Of a stretch of DNA of 64,000 bases, positions 8,240 through 17,422 are shown piece by piece. The stretch covers positions 59,780 to 123,779 of the forward strand of contig JAZRGK010000005.1 of NCBI GenBank assembly GCA_045644145.1. The letters are read 5' to 3'. Positions within the stretch are counted from its first letter, which is position 1, and every line of letters starts with the position of its first letter. The notes under the pieces were generated by a model that saw nothing but the letters and a program-made list of their open reading frames with translations, was not told the origin of the DNA and made no database searches. This DNA comes from Flemingiibacterium sp045644145. Lineage in GTDB: Bacteria > Bacillota > Clostridia > Oscillospirales > CAG-272. The position numbers and the translations under genes are program-made.

Positions 8240-9298
8240 TTAACCAACGATACCGGAACGCTCGATACCACCGATCAGGTATCTCTGCAGGAAAACATAC
8301 ATAATCAGAAGAGGAAGCAGTATTAAAAGACCGCAAGTGTTTCTGATAGCAGATTCATACAGATTCTGAGCCGCATACTGTGTATCAAGACTAGCAGGTA
8401 TACCAACGATACTCGGCATGAGTGTCATACCGGTCTTGGTGAAGAATACCGTGGTATAGAAGTTATCCGTCCACTGCCACGAGAACGCAAACAGGAAGAT
8501 AGTAATCATCATCGGCACAGAAAGCGGGAGTATGATCTGAAGGAATGTTCTGAACACGCCCGAGCCGTCGATATATGCGGATTCTTCAAGTTCGTCCGGA
8601 ACACCGTGGAAGAACTGACGCATCATGAAGATATAGAGTCCGTTCTTGAACGCAAGACCGCCAAGTGACAGCAATGCAAGCGGCCAGTAGGTGTTGTTGA
8701 GATTAAGGGAGGAGAACGGAAGAATACGAAGCCATTCAAACACGCCGCCGCCGAGGAACTTGAATATTCCGAGGATATCGAAATATCTGAACTTCATGAA
8801 CATAGAGAGCTGAAGTGTTCTATGGGGAATTACCATCGTAAAGATTACGAGGAAAAACAGCAGCTTATTGCCCTTGAACTTAAACTTAGCAAGACCGTAG
8901 CCGATTACACAGCATACAAAGGTCTGAATAAGTCCGCAGAGCACCGAAAGCGTAAATGTGTTGAATAGTGCTGTAAAATATCCGTTTTCACTGATGATTG
9001 CTTTATAGGTATCAAGGGTGGGGTACTTCGGAATCAGCTTTACCGTTACATCAACGAAGTCTTCTTTGCTCATAAACGAACCGGAGATCTTAGCGAAGAA
9101 CGGGAAAAGAATAACGTACGAAATACCGATAAGCAGAACGTAGGTGAAAATTCTTACAACAACATTCTTGAAGAAATTCATGTTGAGGAATTTCGCCTTG
9201 AGACGCTCCTTCAGAGGGGTTCTTTCAAACTCAACTCTGATTTTATTTTTGCTCTCCTTCATAACGCGGGGAGCATTTTGTGTCTGTTGAGAATTCAT
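8240..9298 (-). CDS. Carbohydrate ABC transporter permease (MalG/UgpE type), pair 2
   Basis: 352 aa with six or more membrane helices and the ATPase-docking EAA loop (DELEESAYIDGSG, ~residue 240). It is longer than the usual ~280 aa because of a charged cytoplasmic N-terminus of ~40 residues and a loop near residues 165-205. It is the last gene of the operon and pairs with the permease 12 bases upstream. Confidence 0.92.
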   Translation of the reverse strand: MNSQQTQNAPRVMKESKNKIRVEFERTPLKERLKAKFLNMNFFKNVVVRIFTYVLLIGISYVILFPFFAKISGSFMSKEDFVDVTVKLIPKYPTLDTYKAIISENGYFTALFNTFTLSVLCGLIQTFVCCVIGYGLAKFKFKGNKLLFFLVIFTMVIPHRTLQLSMFMKFRYFDILGIFKFLGGGVFEWLRILPFSSLNLNNTYWPLALLSLGGLAFKNGLYIFMMRQFFHGVPDELEESAYIDGSGVFRTFLQIILPLSVPMMITIFLFAFSWQWTDNFYTTVFFTKTGMTLMPSIVGIPASLDTQYAAQNLYESAIRNTCGLLILLPLLIMYVFLQRYLIGGIERSGIVG

Positions 9299-9310
9299 TT
9301 GTTATCCTCC

Positions 9311-10285
9311 TTAATCGCGTTTCTGATAGAAGACGTAAGAGCTGAGAAGAGCAGCTACAATACCGATAATAACGAGCACTATCAGGAAGTATATCCAAGA
9401 CATAGCGGAACTGAGTACGTTACCGCCTGCAGTATCGTATATATTTGAAATATATGTCATTACCGTATTCGACTGAGACGTGAAGGAGTCGATGACCGTG
9501 TAGACTGAGTTTACAAGGATCATCGGGCTTATCATCGGGAAAGTAACCTTCCAGAATGTTTCCCACGCGCTTGCACCGTCTATAGAACAAGACTCGTAAA
9601 TTGCGGGAGAAATGGACTGAAGACCTGCAAGATAAATAAGCATCTGTACACCCGAGCGGTTGATAATATCATAAATATTGTTAACCATATTTACAACGTA
9701 ATCAACAAGCTCTGTACCAACCTTCATGTTTTCAAACAATCGCTCAATATCAACCGCCGAAAGTATCTCTGTTGTCGTGTTCTGCCCCGAACCATCGTTA
9801 ATACCCTCTTCGGTGTTGCCCATGTAGTCGAGCATCGTGTTGGACTGGTCGATCTGGTCAACAAGACCGGTAGAGATAATAACGGGTATGAAGAAGATTG
9901 CACGGAACGCAGCGCGTCCTGCCATCTTCTGGTTGAGAAGAACCGCTATAAAGAGCGAGAAAATTACAATCGCAGGGATATCAAATATAAGCTGCTGGAT
10001 ACCGGAAGTAAGTGTCTGAACAAACTGTGGGTCTACGAAAAGTGCCTTCTGGTAGTTTTGAAGTCCTACAAATGTAAGCGTAAAGCCGCCGCCGCGTCCG
10101 TATTGAATCTTATTAAGGCTAAACTTAATGGAGTCAATAACGATCGGAAGATAGATGATTATAAAGCTGAGTACGAAGGGGAGCACGAACACCCAACCCG
10201 CACGAGCTTTCTTTGCATCAAGAGAGGCGATGCGCTTACGCTTCTTGGAAGCGCCGGACTTTGTAAGCTTTGCTTGGCTATTCAT
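9311..10285 (-). CDS. Sugar ABC transporter permease (MalF/UgpA type), pair 2
   Basis: 324 aa. The EAA loop (AIYESCSIDGAS, ~residue 237) and six helices place it in the UgpA family. It carries an unusual hydrophilic insertion of about 65 residues (roughly 150-215, with NDGSGQNTTTE) between two helices, predicted to face outside. A basic N-terminal tail (KKRKRIASLDAKKAR) precedes helix 1. It lies between the DUF5696 gene and its permease partner. Confidence 0.92.
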   Translation of the reverse strand: MNSQAKLTKSGASKKRKRIASLDAKKARAGWVFVLPFVLSFIIIYLPIVIDSIKFSLNKIQYGRGGGFTLTFVGLQNYQKALFVDPQFVQTLTSGIQQLIFDIPAIVIFSLFIAVLLNQKMAGRAAFRAIFFIPVIISTGLVDQIDQSNTMLDYMGNTEEGINDGSGQNTTTEILSAVDIERLFENMKVGTELVDYVVNMVNNIYDIINRSGVQMLIYLAGLQSISPAIYESCSIDGASAWETFWKVTFPMISPMILVNSVYTVIDSFTSQSNTVMTYISNIYDTAGGNVLSSAMSWIYFLIVLVIIGIVAALLSSYVFYQKRD

Positions 10286-10304
10286 ATATTACACCTCTCT
10301 TTTC

Positions 10305-13300
10305 TTATTTAACCTTTACGAAATCAAGTGCGCCGACAGTATAGGTTTTGCCGCCGTCCTCTACAGTGATCTCGAAGTTATTGTAGTTAAGGATGAAGGA
10401 TACGCCGCCCTCGTAAGTTACCTTAACGATGCGTCCGTCGTCGGATGTATACTTGGTGTATACATACTCGTCGTTGCCCCCATCTGTCTTTCCACCGATC
10501 ACACCAGAAGCCGAACCAACTATAACAGTGGGCTGGGAAACAGTCTCACCGCTCTCGGCCGCCTTAAGAGCTGCAAGACGGTCAGCAAGCTTCTGCGCCT
10601 TCTCTGCCTTTTCAGCCGCGATCTTTGCTTCTTCCTCTGCAAGAACAGCAGCCTCTTCAGCAGCTATTCTGTCAGCCTCTGCTTCTTCAGCGGTGGGAAC
10701 ACGCTCACCGATAAGGAACTCGTGACCTACTATCTGCTTATCCTGGAGATCGCCGATAGCATCGTTGAGGGTTGTGTAGATTTCCACAACCTCATCCTTC
10801 CAAATGTCGAATGCAACAGAGTAATACTTGTTGAATTCAACGTCTTCCTTGAGAAGTGAGGTATTCTGCATAGAAAGGGTGAAGTAAAGGGATGCACCGT
10901 TCTCAATTGCCTTAAGAAGCTCATAATCGGTATCGCCTGCCATGTTGATCGCATTGCCCGCAAATCCTACACAGCCATGGAGAACAAGTCCCACAAACGG
11001 AACAGCCTCACTTGCATTGGAATAACGGCTGGAGTCAAGGGGTGCACCAATAATATGGTCAGCGTAGCTTACAGCATACATGTTACCGCCATTGATCATC
11101 ACATTGCCATATGCCTCATCGATATCAGCAAGAAGATCGGTGGTAAACACCTTTGTATCCTCGCGGTTGTAAGGCTCATCCTCGTCAAAGTCGGAGTTCA
11201 GATCCGTGCCGAGTGTAGAAACCGAAATTCCGATAGGAGAAAGCTTGCTATATTCCTCATTGAAGTTTTCAAAGACGTATTCGTAAACAGAGGGAGAGAT
11301 AGCGAGCGAATATCCCCTTTCAAAAGACTGAAGCGTAGAATCGTAGTGACGCTTGGTGGTATAACGGTTATCCATTGTCTTTATAAGATGCTTACCCTTG
11401 GAAATACCGTCAAACGCTTCAAACACCTTTACATTAGCAAAGTCGAAATCCGGATATACACCAATAGAGTTCTCATTTGCAAACTCAACAAACTCCTTGA
11501 ATCCGTCATTGCCGCCTACAGCTGTCTCAAACTCAACATGATAGGGGTAAGTATTATTCATACCGCCGTTGGTATAACCTGTCAGCTTATAGTTGACATT
11601 GGTAATACCTGCTTCGGAGAGAGTGGTGTACATAGTCTTAAGGTCCTCAAACGTGGTAAGGGGCTTAAGAACAGTAACGGGAATTGAAAGAATTCTCTCG
11701 ATAGTCTCGATCGCACCAAAAGATTCAATGTACAGCGGAATATCGTTATCAGGATCTTTGATCTCTGTCAGTATACCTTCCTCGATAAGATAATCCCTGT
11801 ATGCCTTTGCCATACCTACATAGCTGTCCTCGTAGTAATCCTCAACCCCTGCAGCCTTTGCAGTTTCTTCGGAAGTAAGCATGATGTACTTGATACGGTA
11901 GCTTCCGGTGTATTTGCGCTCGGAAACAACAGTATATGTTGCATCGGAGCCTACAGAAATCGCATCTGCAAGGTTGTAAGTATCCTTAGGTCTGGGATAG
12001 AATGTGGTATAAACAGTGTTGTACTTGTGAAGGTTTCCGCCATGCTCGGTACTGATCTCGGCGAGTGAATCACCTTCCTCGATAATCGCAATGAAACCGG
12101 TGCTGAGCTTTCCTTCCGGAGCCTTATATGTAAAGCCCATCAGCTCCTGCTCGAAGGTGAGTGCCGGCGGATCATATTTATCGGTTTCAACTATACCGTA
12201 AACGGGGAACCGCATGATTTCCTTGTTCTGACCGCTAACTTCCTGATAAGCGTAGTCCTGACCGTATATCTTGCCGGTAAGGGTAAGTGACTTGGTTTCT
12301 ACGTCTTGGAAACGAACCAGTGTACCTGAGCCATCAGGAATAAAGGTGTACCCTTCCCAATCGGAAGAACCTGCACCGAACCACGGAAGCATGCTGATAT
12401 AGGTAAGCTGATATGCGCTTTCGTCAAAACGGATACCGTTGGCAGGCAGACGCACATCAAGGGAACCGTCATCGTCCAGCTTATACTCAAGAGAGAGTCT
12501 GAACAGTACGGGAGCCTTATCGACGCCGACATAGTCGGTGATAGTGTGATCCTCTTCAAGGGTTTCGTAGGTGTACTCAGGGCAGTATGTCTTTATCCAG
12601 CCCTCGATAAGGTTCAGCTCACGCTCTGTGGCAGTTGGGTCGAACACATAGATCGCCATCTGGTTACAAATCGGGAAAGCTGCAAGAAGCTCACGTTTTC
12701 CGCGCTCGGTAAGACCCGGAGCGTTAGGATCCTGGAGCGTGTAGTATGACGTAAAGCGGTTTTTGGTACTGCCCTCAGGGAAATTCGCAACAAGCAGCTC
12801 CTCAAAACGCTCCTTTTCAATGCGCTTCGGTACAAGCTTACGGGTTTCTTCTCGACCCATGGTATACTCAACGCGAACACCGTTCTTGATCTTCTTTACG
12901 TTGATCTGACCTCTCTGGCAAGCCTCAACAAAGCTAAACATTTCAAGTTCGGAAGTATTATCCACATACTTGATTGTAATCTGGGAAAGAAGTTCTTGCT
13001 TCAAGGACTTCGCACAATCGGTGGAAGAAACATCGTAGGGGTTGGAGAACAAAATCTGACCTGTTTTATTATTTACATATGCAACCTCTCCGGACACAGG
13101 CTCAACATACAATGAGAAATTGCCTTTATCAAGGTATTTTGTCATTGTAGCCAGCTTATCCTCGGGAGTTTTGTAAATCTGAGAAAGATAGTCAATTGTA
13201 GGGGTTCCGGTATCCTCGTCAATGCCGGGAACGGGTGGCTCGGCATTGGCATTCGCCGCAGAAACCGGAAGTGCGGCGCTGAACATTCCCATCGCTAAAA

Positions 13301-13340
13301 CAACAGACAGGAACGCCGATAATAATCTGAATTTTTTCAT
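10305..13340 (-). CDS. Secreted DUF5696 protein, possible glycoside-hydrolase-like TIM barrel
   Basis: 1011 aa with a signal peptide (residues 1-28, cleavage near VSAANA). An N-terminal beta-rich region (~40-500) contains EGYTFIPDGSGTLVRF (~335), a type of segment I associate with beta-sandwich domains that precede catalytic barrels. Residues ~530-860 alternate strands and helices like a (beta/alpha)8 barrel. Residues ~900-950 form an Ala/Glu/Lys coiled coil, followed by a small beta domain. I recognise the DUF5696 family; a glycosidase role is inferred from fold impression and operon context only. No cell-wall anchor is seen. Confidence 0.8.
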   Translation of the reverse strand: MKKFRLLSAFLSVVLAMGMFSAALPVSAANANAEPPVPGIDEDTGTPTIDYLSQIYKTPEDKLATMTKYLDKGNFSLYVEPVSGEVAYVNNKTGQILFSNPYDVSSTDCAKSLKQELLSQITIKYVDNTSELEMFSFVEACQRGQINVKKIKNGVRVEYTMGREETRKLVPKRIEKERFEELLVANFPEGSTKNRFTSYYTLQDPNAPGLTERGKRELLAAFPICNQMAIYVFDPTATERELNLIEGWIKTYCPEYTYETLEEDHTITDYVGVDKAPVLFRLSLEYKLDDDGSLDVRLPANGIRFDESAYQLTYISMLPWFGAGSSDWEGYTFIPDGSGTLVRFQDVETKSLTLTGKIYGQDYAYQEVSGQNKEIMRFPVYGIVETDKYDPPALTFEQELMGFTYKAPEGKLSTGFIAIIEEGDSLAEISTEHGGNLHKYNTVYTTFYPRPKDTYNLADAISVGSDATYTVVSERKYTGSYRIKYIMLTSEETAKAAGVEDYYEDSYVGMAKAYRDYLIEEGILTEIKDPDNDIPLYIESFGAIETIERILSIPVTVLKPLTTFEDLKTMYTTLSEAGITNVNYKLTGYTNGGMNNTYPYHVEFETAVGGNDGFKEFVEFANENSIGVYPDFDFANVKVFEAFDGISKGKHLIKTMDNRYTTKRHYDSTLQSFERGYSLAISPSVYEYVFENFNEEYSKLSPIGISVSTLGTDLNSDFDEDEPYNREDTKVFTTDLLADIDEAYGNVMINGGNMYAVSYADHIIGAPLDSSRYSNASEAVPFVGLVLHGCVGFAGNAINMAGDTDYELLKAIENGASLYFTLSMQNTSLLKEDVEFNKYYSVAFDIWKDEVVEIYTTLNDAIGDLQDKQIVGHEFLIGERVPTAEEAEADRIAAEEAAVLAEEEAKIAAEKAEKAQKLADRLAALKAAESGETVSQPTVIVGSASGVIGGKTDGGNDEYVYTKYTSDDGRIVKVTYEGGVSFILNYNNFEITVEDGGKTYTVGALDFVKVK

Positions 13341-13364
13341 TACTATAAACTCCTATCCTGTTAT

Positions 13365-15491
13365 TTACATACGGAACGTGATCTCGGTGATAATACTGGA
13401 AACAAAGCTTACGATCTTGGCAAGCAATGTCGAGAACAGAACACCGATGAACATGATAATCGCCATGCCGACGATTGTACCGATCGAAGTAAGCACGTTC
13501 TTAGAGAATGTGTAGTCGTGTGTTACCATCATACCGAAGAATATGAGTAAACCGCACCATACAAACGCGAATGTTACAAGCAGGTTAATGATGGTAGACT
13601 CGGTAATCAGTGCTACATTTGAATAGAGAACCGAAGGAATAATGAGTATCGGCAGGGGAACAAGTGCATAGCTGGTAGCTACGAAAATATCCTTTAAGCT
13701 GCCCTCACCGTCGAAGAGTGTAGTCAGGCACCAGTTAGCTACAGTCCACAGGATTACAGGCACCATTACGGCGGTAATCTGAACAAAGATAGTCATGGAA
13801 GTCTGACGGGGATCGAAGATGTATCCGGTTCCCACATCCTGATAGAAGAATGTGAGGATTGCAAGTGCAAGCCATACAAACGAAGCTCTTACAGAGCCGC
13901 GCTGTTCATGCTTCAAATCCCAGAATCCGTCAAACGGATGCAGGATAAGGTGGCATGCGTAGATAAGCTCTTCCCAGAAGGTCTTTCTTCCCTTCTTGAG
14001 CTGAGTTTTCTTGTTGAGATTTGCCGCATACTTGTTGAAAAGCACGAAAAGCACAACAGCTACAATAACAAAGAGCGGAATCAAAAGAATATAGTTGGAA
14101 ATCCAATTCTTTCTGATTTCCTTGAAGGATTCGGAGTAATTATCCGTATCGTAAGCAGACTTATAATATCCAAGAGACTCCTCGTACTCTGCACTTCTGT
14201 AAAGGCTCTTACCTATTCCGATGTACGCAGTGTCGAAGTTGTTGTTTCTCTTGAGAATCTCTGTCCAATAGTTAACAGTGGTGTCGTAGTTACGCTCATT
14301 GGTATTTCTGATAGCATCGAGAAGCAGATCGCCGTACTCGGTGCGTCTGAATACCGTAATATTATCCGCAGTCTTATCGAGTATAAGAATATCTGTATCA
14401 AGGTATGCAATAGCTTCGATAGACTGGATATTACCGAGCTGCTGACCTATATCGCCAAAGATGAAGAGCAGGTTTCCGTCCTCATCGTAGGTATAGATCT
14501 TGGAACGTTTTTCGTCGATGATGGACCATGTGTTTTCCGGACCTACAGCCGCATCGATGATCTTAGATGGGCCTTTGATCTCTGCCGTGGAAAGATTAGT
14601 TATATTAACCTCACCGCCGGGACCGAAGAAGCCGTTACGCTTCATAATGTCCGAACCTGCTGTATTAAGCTTCTTGACAGGAGCGTATGTGCCGCTCTTG
14701 TCCTGCAGCGCAGACTGCTGGGATTCCTCTTTTATTGAAGAAGTAGTAACGTAAATAAAGCCTTTTTCATCAATTGTAATATTATTAAACTCAGTAGAAA
14801 TAAGCTTCTCGCTAAGTGCGCGCTGCTCTGCTGTCTGGAATCTTCTCCATATTATCTGCAAAGGATCAGGGGTAACCTTCTGGGCACCTATAAATCCCTG
14901 GAATACGCCATCCTCATTGATAGCGATAACACCCATGTATGTAGATGAGGATACAACATAGATACGTCCGTATGCATCTACCGCAAGAGCAACCGGTTTA
15001 TAGATGGAGCCTGCGGGGAATACGTCTGCATCCGGCTCTTCGATAACCTTATAGAAGGTACCGTCAAGCTCAAACATAACAATACGGTTATTATCAGTAT
15101 CTGCAACATATATCTTATCCTCGGTTACAAACACACCGGAGGGAGATTTAAGTGCATCCGGAACACCGTTCTGGTTAATAAATTCATTGATTGTAAACTT
15201 AACCTTGAAATATCTGTCAAGCACTACTATGCGGTTATTTGCCGCATCTGCGATATAGATATTCTTGTTTCCGTCAACAACCATATCCCTGGGATCATCG
15301 ATAGGAGTTTCAAGCCCCATATAAGCGGAATCCACCTGTCTGTCAGGCACATATGCGTCCGGCGACATGAGTGCGAAACCATCGATAGAATAGGTGTATG
15401 TGGAATAGGGAGTAATAGCTCCGAGAGGCATACATCCAAGCACAAGGATAAGGCACGCTGCGAGGGCAAGAATTTTTGTAAGTTTTTTCAT
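13365..15491 (-). CDS. NHL-repeat/Yip1-domain membrane protein
   Basis: 708 aa. Order: signal sequence (1-25), NHL beta-propeller-like repeats (~55-380; repeated IYIADAANNRIVV and IYVADTDNNRIVMF), a TPR-like stretch (~420-465), a membrane helix (~470-490), then a Yip1-type domain with about five helices (~515-700; HPFDGFWDLKHE is typical). Topology suggests an extracellular propeller tethered to a membrane bundle. It sits between the two permease pairs; a sensory or scaffolding role is inference. Confidence 0.85.
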   Translation of the reverse strand: MKKLTKILALAACLILVLGCMPLGAITPYSTYTYSIDGFALMSPDAYVPDRQVDSAYMGLETPIDDPRDMVVDGNKNIYIADAANNRIVVLDRYFKVKFTINEFINQNGVPDALKSPSGVFVTEDKIYVADTDNNRIVMFELDGTFYKVIEEPDADVFPAGSIYKPVALAVDAYGRIYVVSSSTYMGVIAINEDGVFQGFIGAQKVTPDPLQIIWRRFQTAEQRALSEKLISTEFNNITIDEKGFIYVTTSSIKEESQQSALQDKSGTYAPVKKLNTAGSDIMKRNGFFGPGGEVNITNLSTAEIKGPSKIIDAAVGPENTWSIIDEKRSKIYTYDEDGNLLFIFGDIGQQLGNIQSIEAIAYLDTDILILDKTADNITVFRRTEYGDLLLDAIRNTNERNYDTTVNYWTEILKRNNNFDTAYIGIGKSLYRSAEYEESLGYYKSAYDTDNYSESFKEIRKNWISNYILLIPLFVIVAVVLFVLFNKYAANLNKKTQLKKGRKTFWEELIYACHLILHPFDGFWDLKHEQRGSVRASFVWLALAILTFFYQDVGTGYIFDPRQTSMTIFVQITAVMVPVILWTVANWCLTTLFDGEGSLKDIFVATSYALVPLPILIIPSVLYSNVALITESTIINLLVTFAFVWCGLLIFFGMMVTHDYTFSKNVLTSIGTIVGMAIIMFIGVLFSTLLAKIVSFVSSIITEITFRM

Positions 15492-15502
15492 TATTACCCT
15501 CC

Positions 15503-16375
15503 TTAGTCTTTCATACCGGACGAACCCATCGTCTCGATGATGTTACTCTGTGTGATGATAAATACAGCTATCGGCACAGCCATCATAATTACCTGAGAAG
15601 CTGCTGCCGCACCTGCACGGGCGATACCGCCGGCTACGATCTGGTTAATTGCGTAGTTGAATGTCTTAAGCTGTTCGGAATAGATGTAAATGGAACTGCC
15701 TGCATTCCAAAGTCCCTGGAAGGAGTAGATGATAAGAGTAAGCCAAGCAGGCTTAACCATCGGCATCGCAATCCTAAGGAATGTATAGAACTCGGAAGCA
15801 CCGTCAAGACGTGCGGATTCAAGCACCGCATCCGAAACGGAAGACTCCATAAACTGCTTCATGAGGTAAAGACCGAGGGAAGTACACCAAGCAGGAACGA
15901 TAATTGCAAAGTAAGTATCAACCCAGTTGAGCATACTCATGGTGAGGTAGTTTGCAATAGCGGTAACAGTACCGTGGAACATAAGGGAAAGCACGATAAC
16001 CTCGAATATCCACTTACGTCCGGGGAACTTGATCTTCGCAAGAGCATAAGCTGCAAGCGAGGAAAACATAAGGTTACCTGCAGTACCTGCAACGGAAATG
16101 AACACGGTATTGAATATGTATCTTGAGAAAGGTACCCAAGAGGTGCTCATCAGTTTAAACAGGTCGGTAAAATTATCGAGCGTAGGGCTCTTAACATAGA
16201 AACGCGGGGGGAACATCCAAAGCTCATCAAGGGGCTTCAGTGACTGCATGATAACGTAAAGCATCGGCAGGAACATGAAAGCTCCGAGAAGGATGAGCAT
16301 TACGTTAATTCCTATGTCGCCTCCAACCGAACGGTTGAGGACAACTTTATGTTTTCTGGTTCTTAATTTTGCCAT
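15503..16375 (-). CDS. Carbohydrate ABC transporter permease (MalG type), pair 1
   Basis: 290 aa, six helices, EAA loop DAVLESARLDGASEF (~residue 190). Normal family length, unlike pair 2. It starts one base beyond the upstream permease stop, so the two permeases are surely co-translated. Confidence 0.93.
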   Translation of the reverse strand: MAKLRTRKHKVVLNRSVGGDIGINVMLILLGAFMFLPMLYVIMQSLKPLDELWMFPPRFYVKSPTLDNFTDLFKLMSTSWVPFSRYIFNTVFISVAGTAGNLMFSSLAAYALAKIKFPGRKWIFEVIVLSLMFHGTVTAIANYLTMSMLNWVDTYFAIIVPAWCTSLGLYLMKQFMESSVSDAVLESARLDGASEFYTFLRIAMPMVKPAWLTLIIYSFQGLWNAGSSIYIYSEQLKTFNYAINQIVAGGIARAGAAAASQVIMMAVPIAVFIITQSNIIETMGSSGMKD

Positions 16376-16376
16376 T

Positions 16377-17333
16377 TTATTGTCCCACCTTCGATAAGAG
16401 TTTCTTGATTACAAGGTTGCATCCTACCATGATTATAAAGAGGATAACCGCGATTGTGGAGGAGTAACCTACCTCAAAACGCTGTCCGCCGTAGTCATCA
16501 AGGTGATGCATGATTGTGTGTGCTGCATAGTCAACAGACGGGAATCCGGCAAGCGCTGTAACGACAGCACCGAATCCGAAAGAGTTGGTAATACTCATAA
16601 CCGCACCGAACATGAGCTGAGGCTTCATAGTCGGAAGGGTGATGTACCAAAGCTCCTGCCATCTGTTTCTTACACCGTCAACGGCACCTGCTTCATAAAG
16701 TGATTTATCAATGGTCTGAAGACCTGCGATAAACGAAAGGAAGGAAGTACCGAGAGATGTCCAAAGAGCAACGACAATACAAAGAGGCATAACGTAGTTC
16801 GCATCACTGAACCAAAGGATCGGGTCAGTGATAATACCTAATTCCATCAGCCACGCATTGGCGTAACCGTGAGCATCGCCGGAGAAAAGTGCTGCCCAAA
16901 CAAGGTAAACCGAACCGGCAATAGACGGAGCGTAGAATATAAGCGTTACAACCGCACGGATCTTGGGCGCAAGCTCATTTATGAACCACGCAACAAGCAG
17001 TGAAATAAGGTAAGATGCGGGACCGGTGATAGATGCGAACACAAGGGTGTTCTGACACGCGGTCATGAATATATCATCATCAAGGAACAGTCTTATATAG
17101 TTGTCCATGAAGATGAACCTGGGGAATTCGAGCATGTTAAACTCGGTGAAGCTGAGTATTATCGAAAGCACAACCGGGAATACGGTGAAGATCGTAAAGA
17201 GAATCATGAAAGGCGCAATCATGAAATATGCGGTCTTATTACGAGCAATCTCTTTAAGAGTCCACTGGAATTTGGTCATGTCTTTACGAGATGTCGGCTT
17301 CGGTGTTTTAACAGCCGCTGCATTCTGTGACAT
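16377..17333 (-). CDS. Sugar ABC transporter permease (MalF/UgpA type), pair 1
   Basis: 318 aa from the ATG at 17333, chosen because AAAGGAG lies 9 bases before it; an 11-residue extension has no such site. Six helices, EAA loop KSLYEAGAVDGVRN (~residue 225). A Lys/Pro-rich soluble N-terminus precedes the first helix. It lies downstream of the solute-binding protein gene. Confidence 0.93.
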   Translation of the reverse strand: MSQNAAAVKTPKPTSRKDMTKFQWTLKEIARNKTAYFMIAPFMILFTIFTVFPVVLSIILSFTEFNMLEFPRFIFMDNYIRLFLDDDIFMTACQNTLVFASITGPASYLISLLVAWFINELAPKIRAVVTLIFYAPSIAGSVYLVWAALFSGDAHGYANAWLMELGIITDPILWFSDANYVMPLCIVVALWTSLGTSFLSFIAGLQTIDKSLYEAGAVDGVRNRWQELWYITLPTMKPQLMFGAVMSITNSFGFGAVVTALAGFPSVDYAAHTIMHHLDDYGGQRFEVGYSSTIAVILFIIMVGCNLVIKKLLSKVGQ

Positions 17334-17422
17334 GTGTGTTCTCTCCTTTACTGATTTGATTATCACGCTGTGCCCGTCTTGCCGCTCCGAGATAAGAGCG
17401 GCAGATAGGCTTTGCAGTAAGA

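Noticed and set aside
13908..14738. 276-codon plus-strand frame inside the NHL/Yip1 gene
   Set aside because: Mirrors the coding strand; Val/Leu-rich nonsense composition and no start signals.
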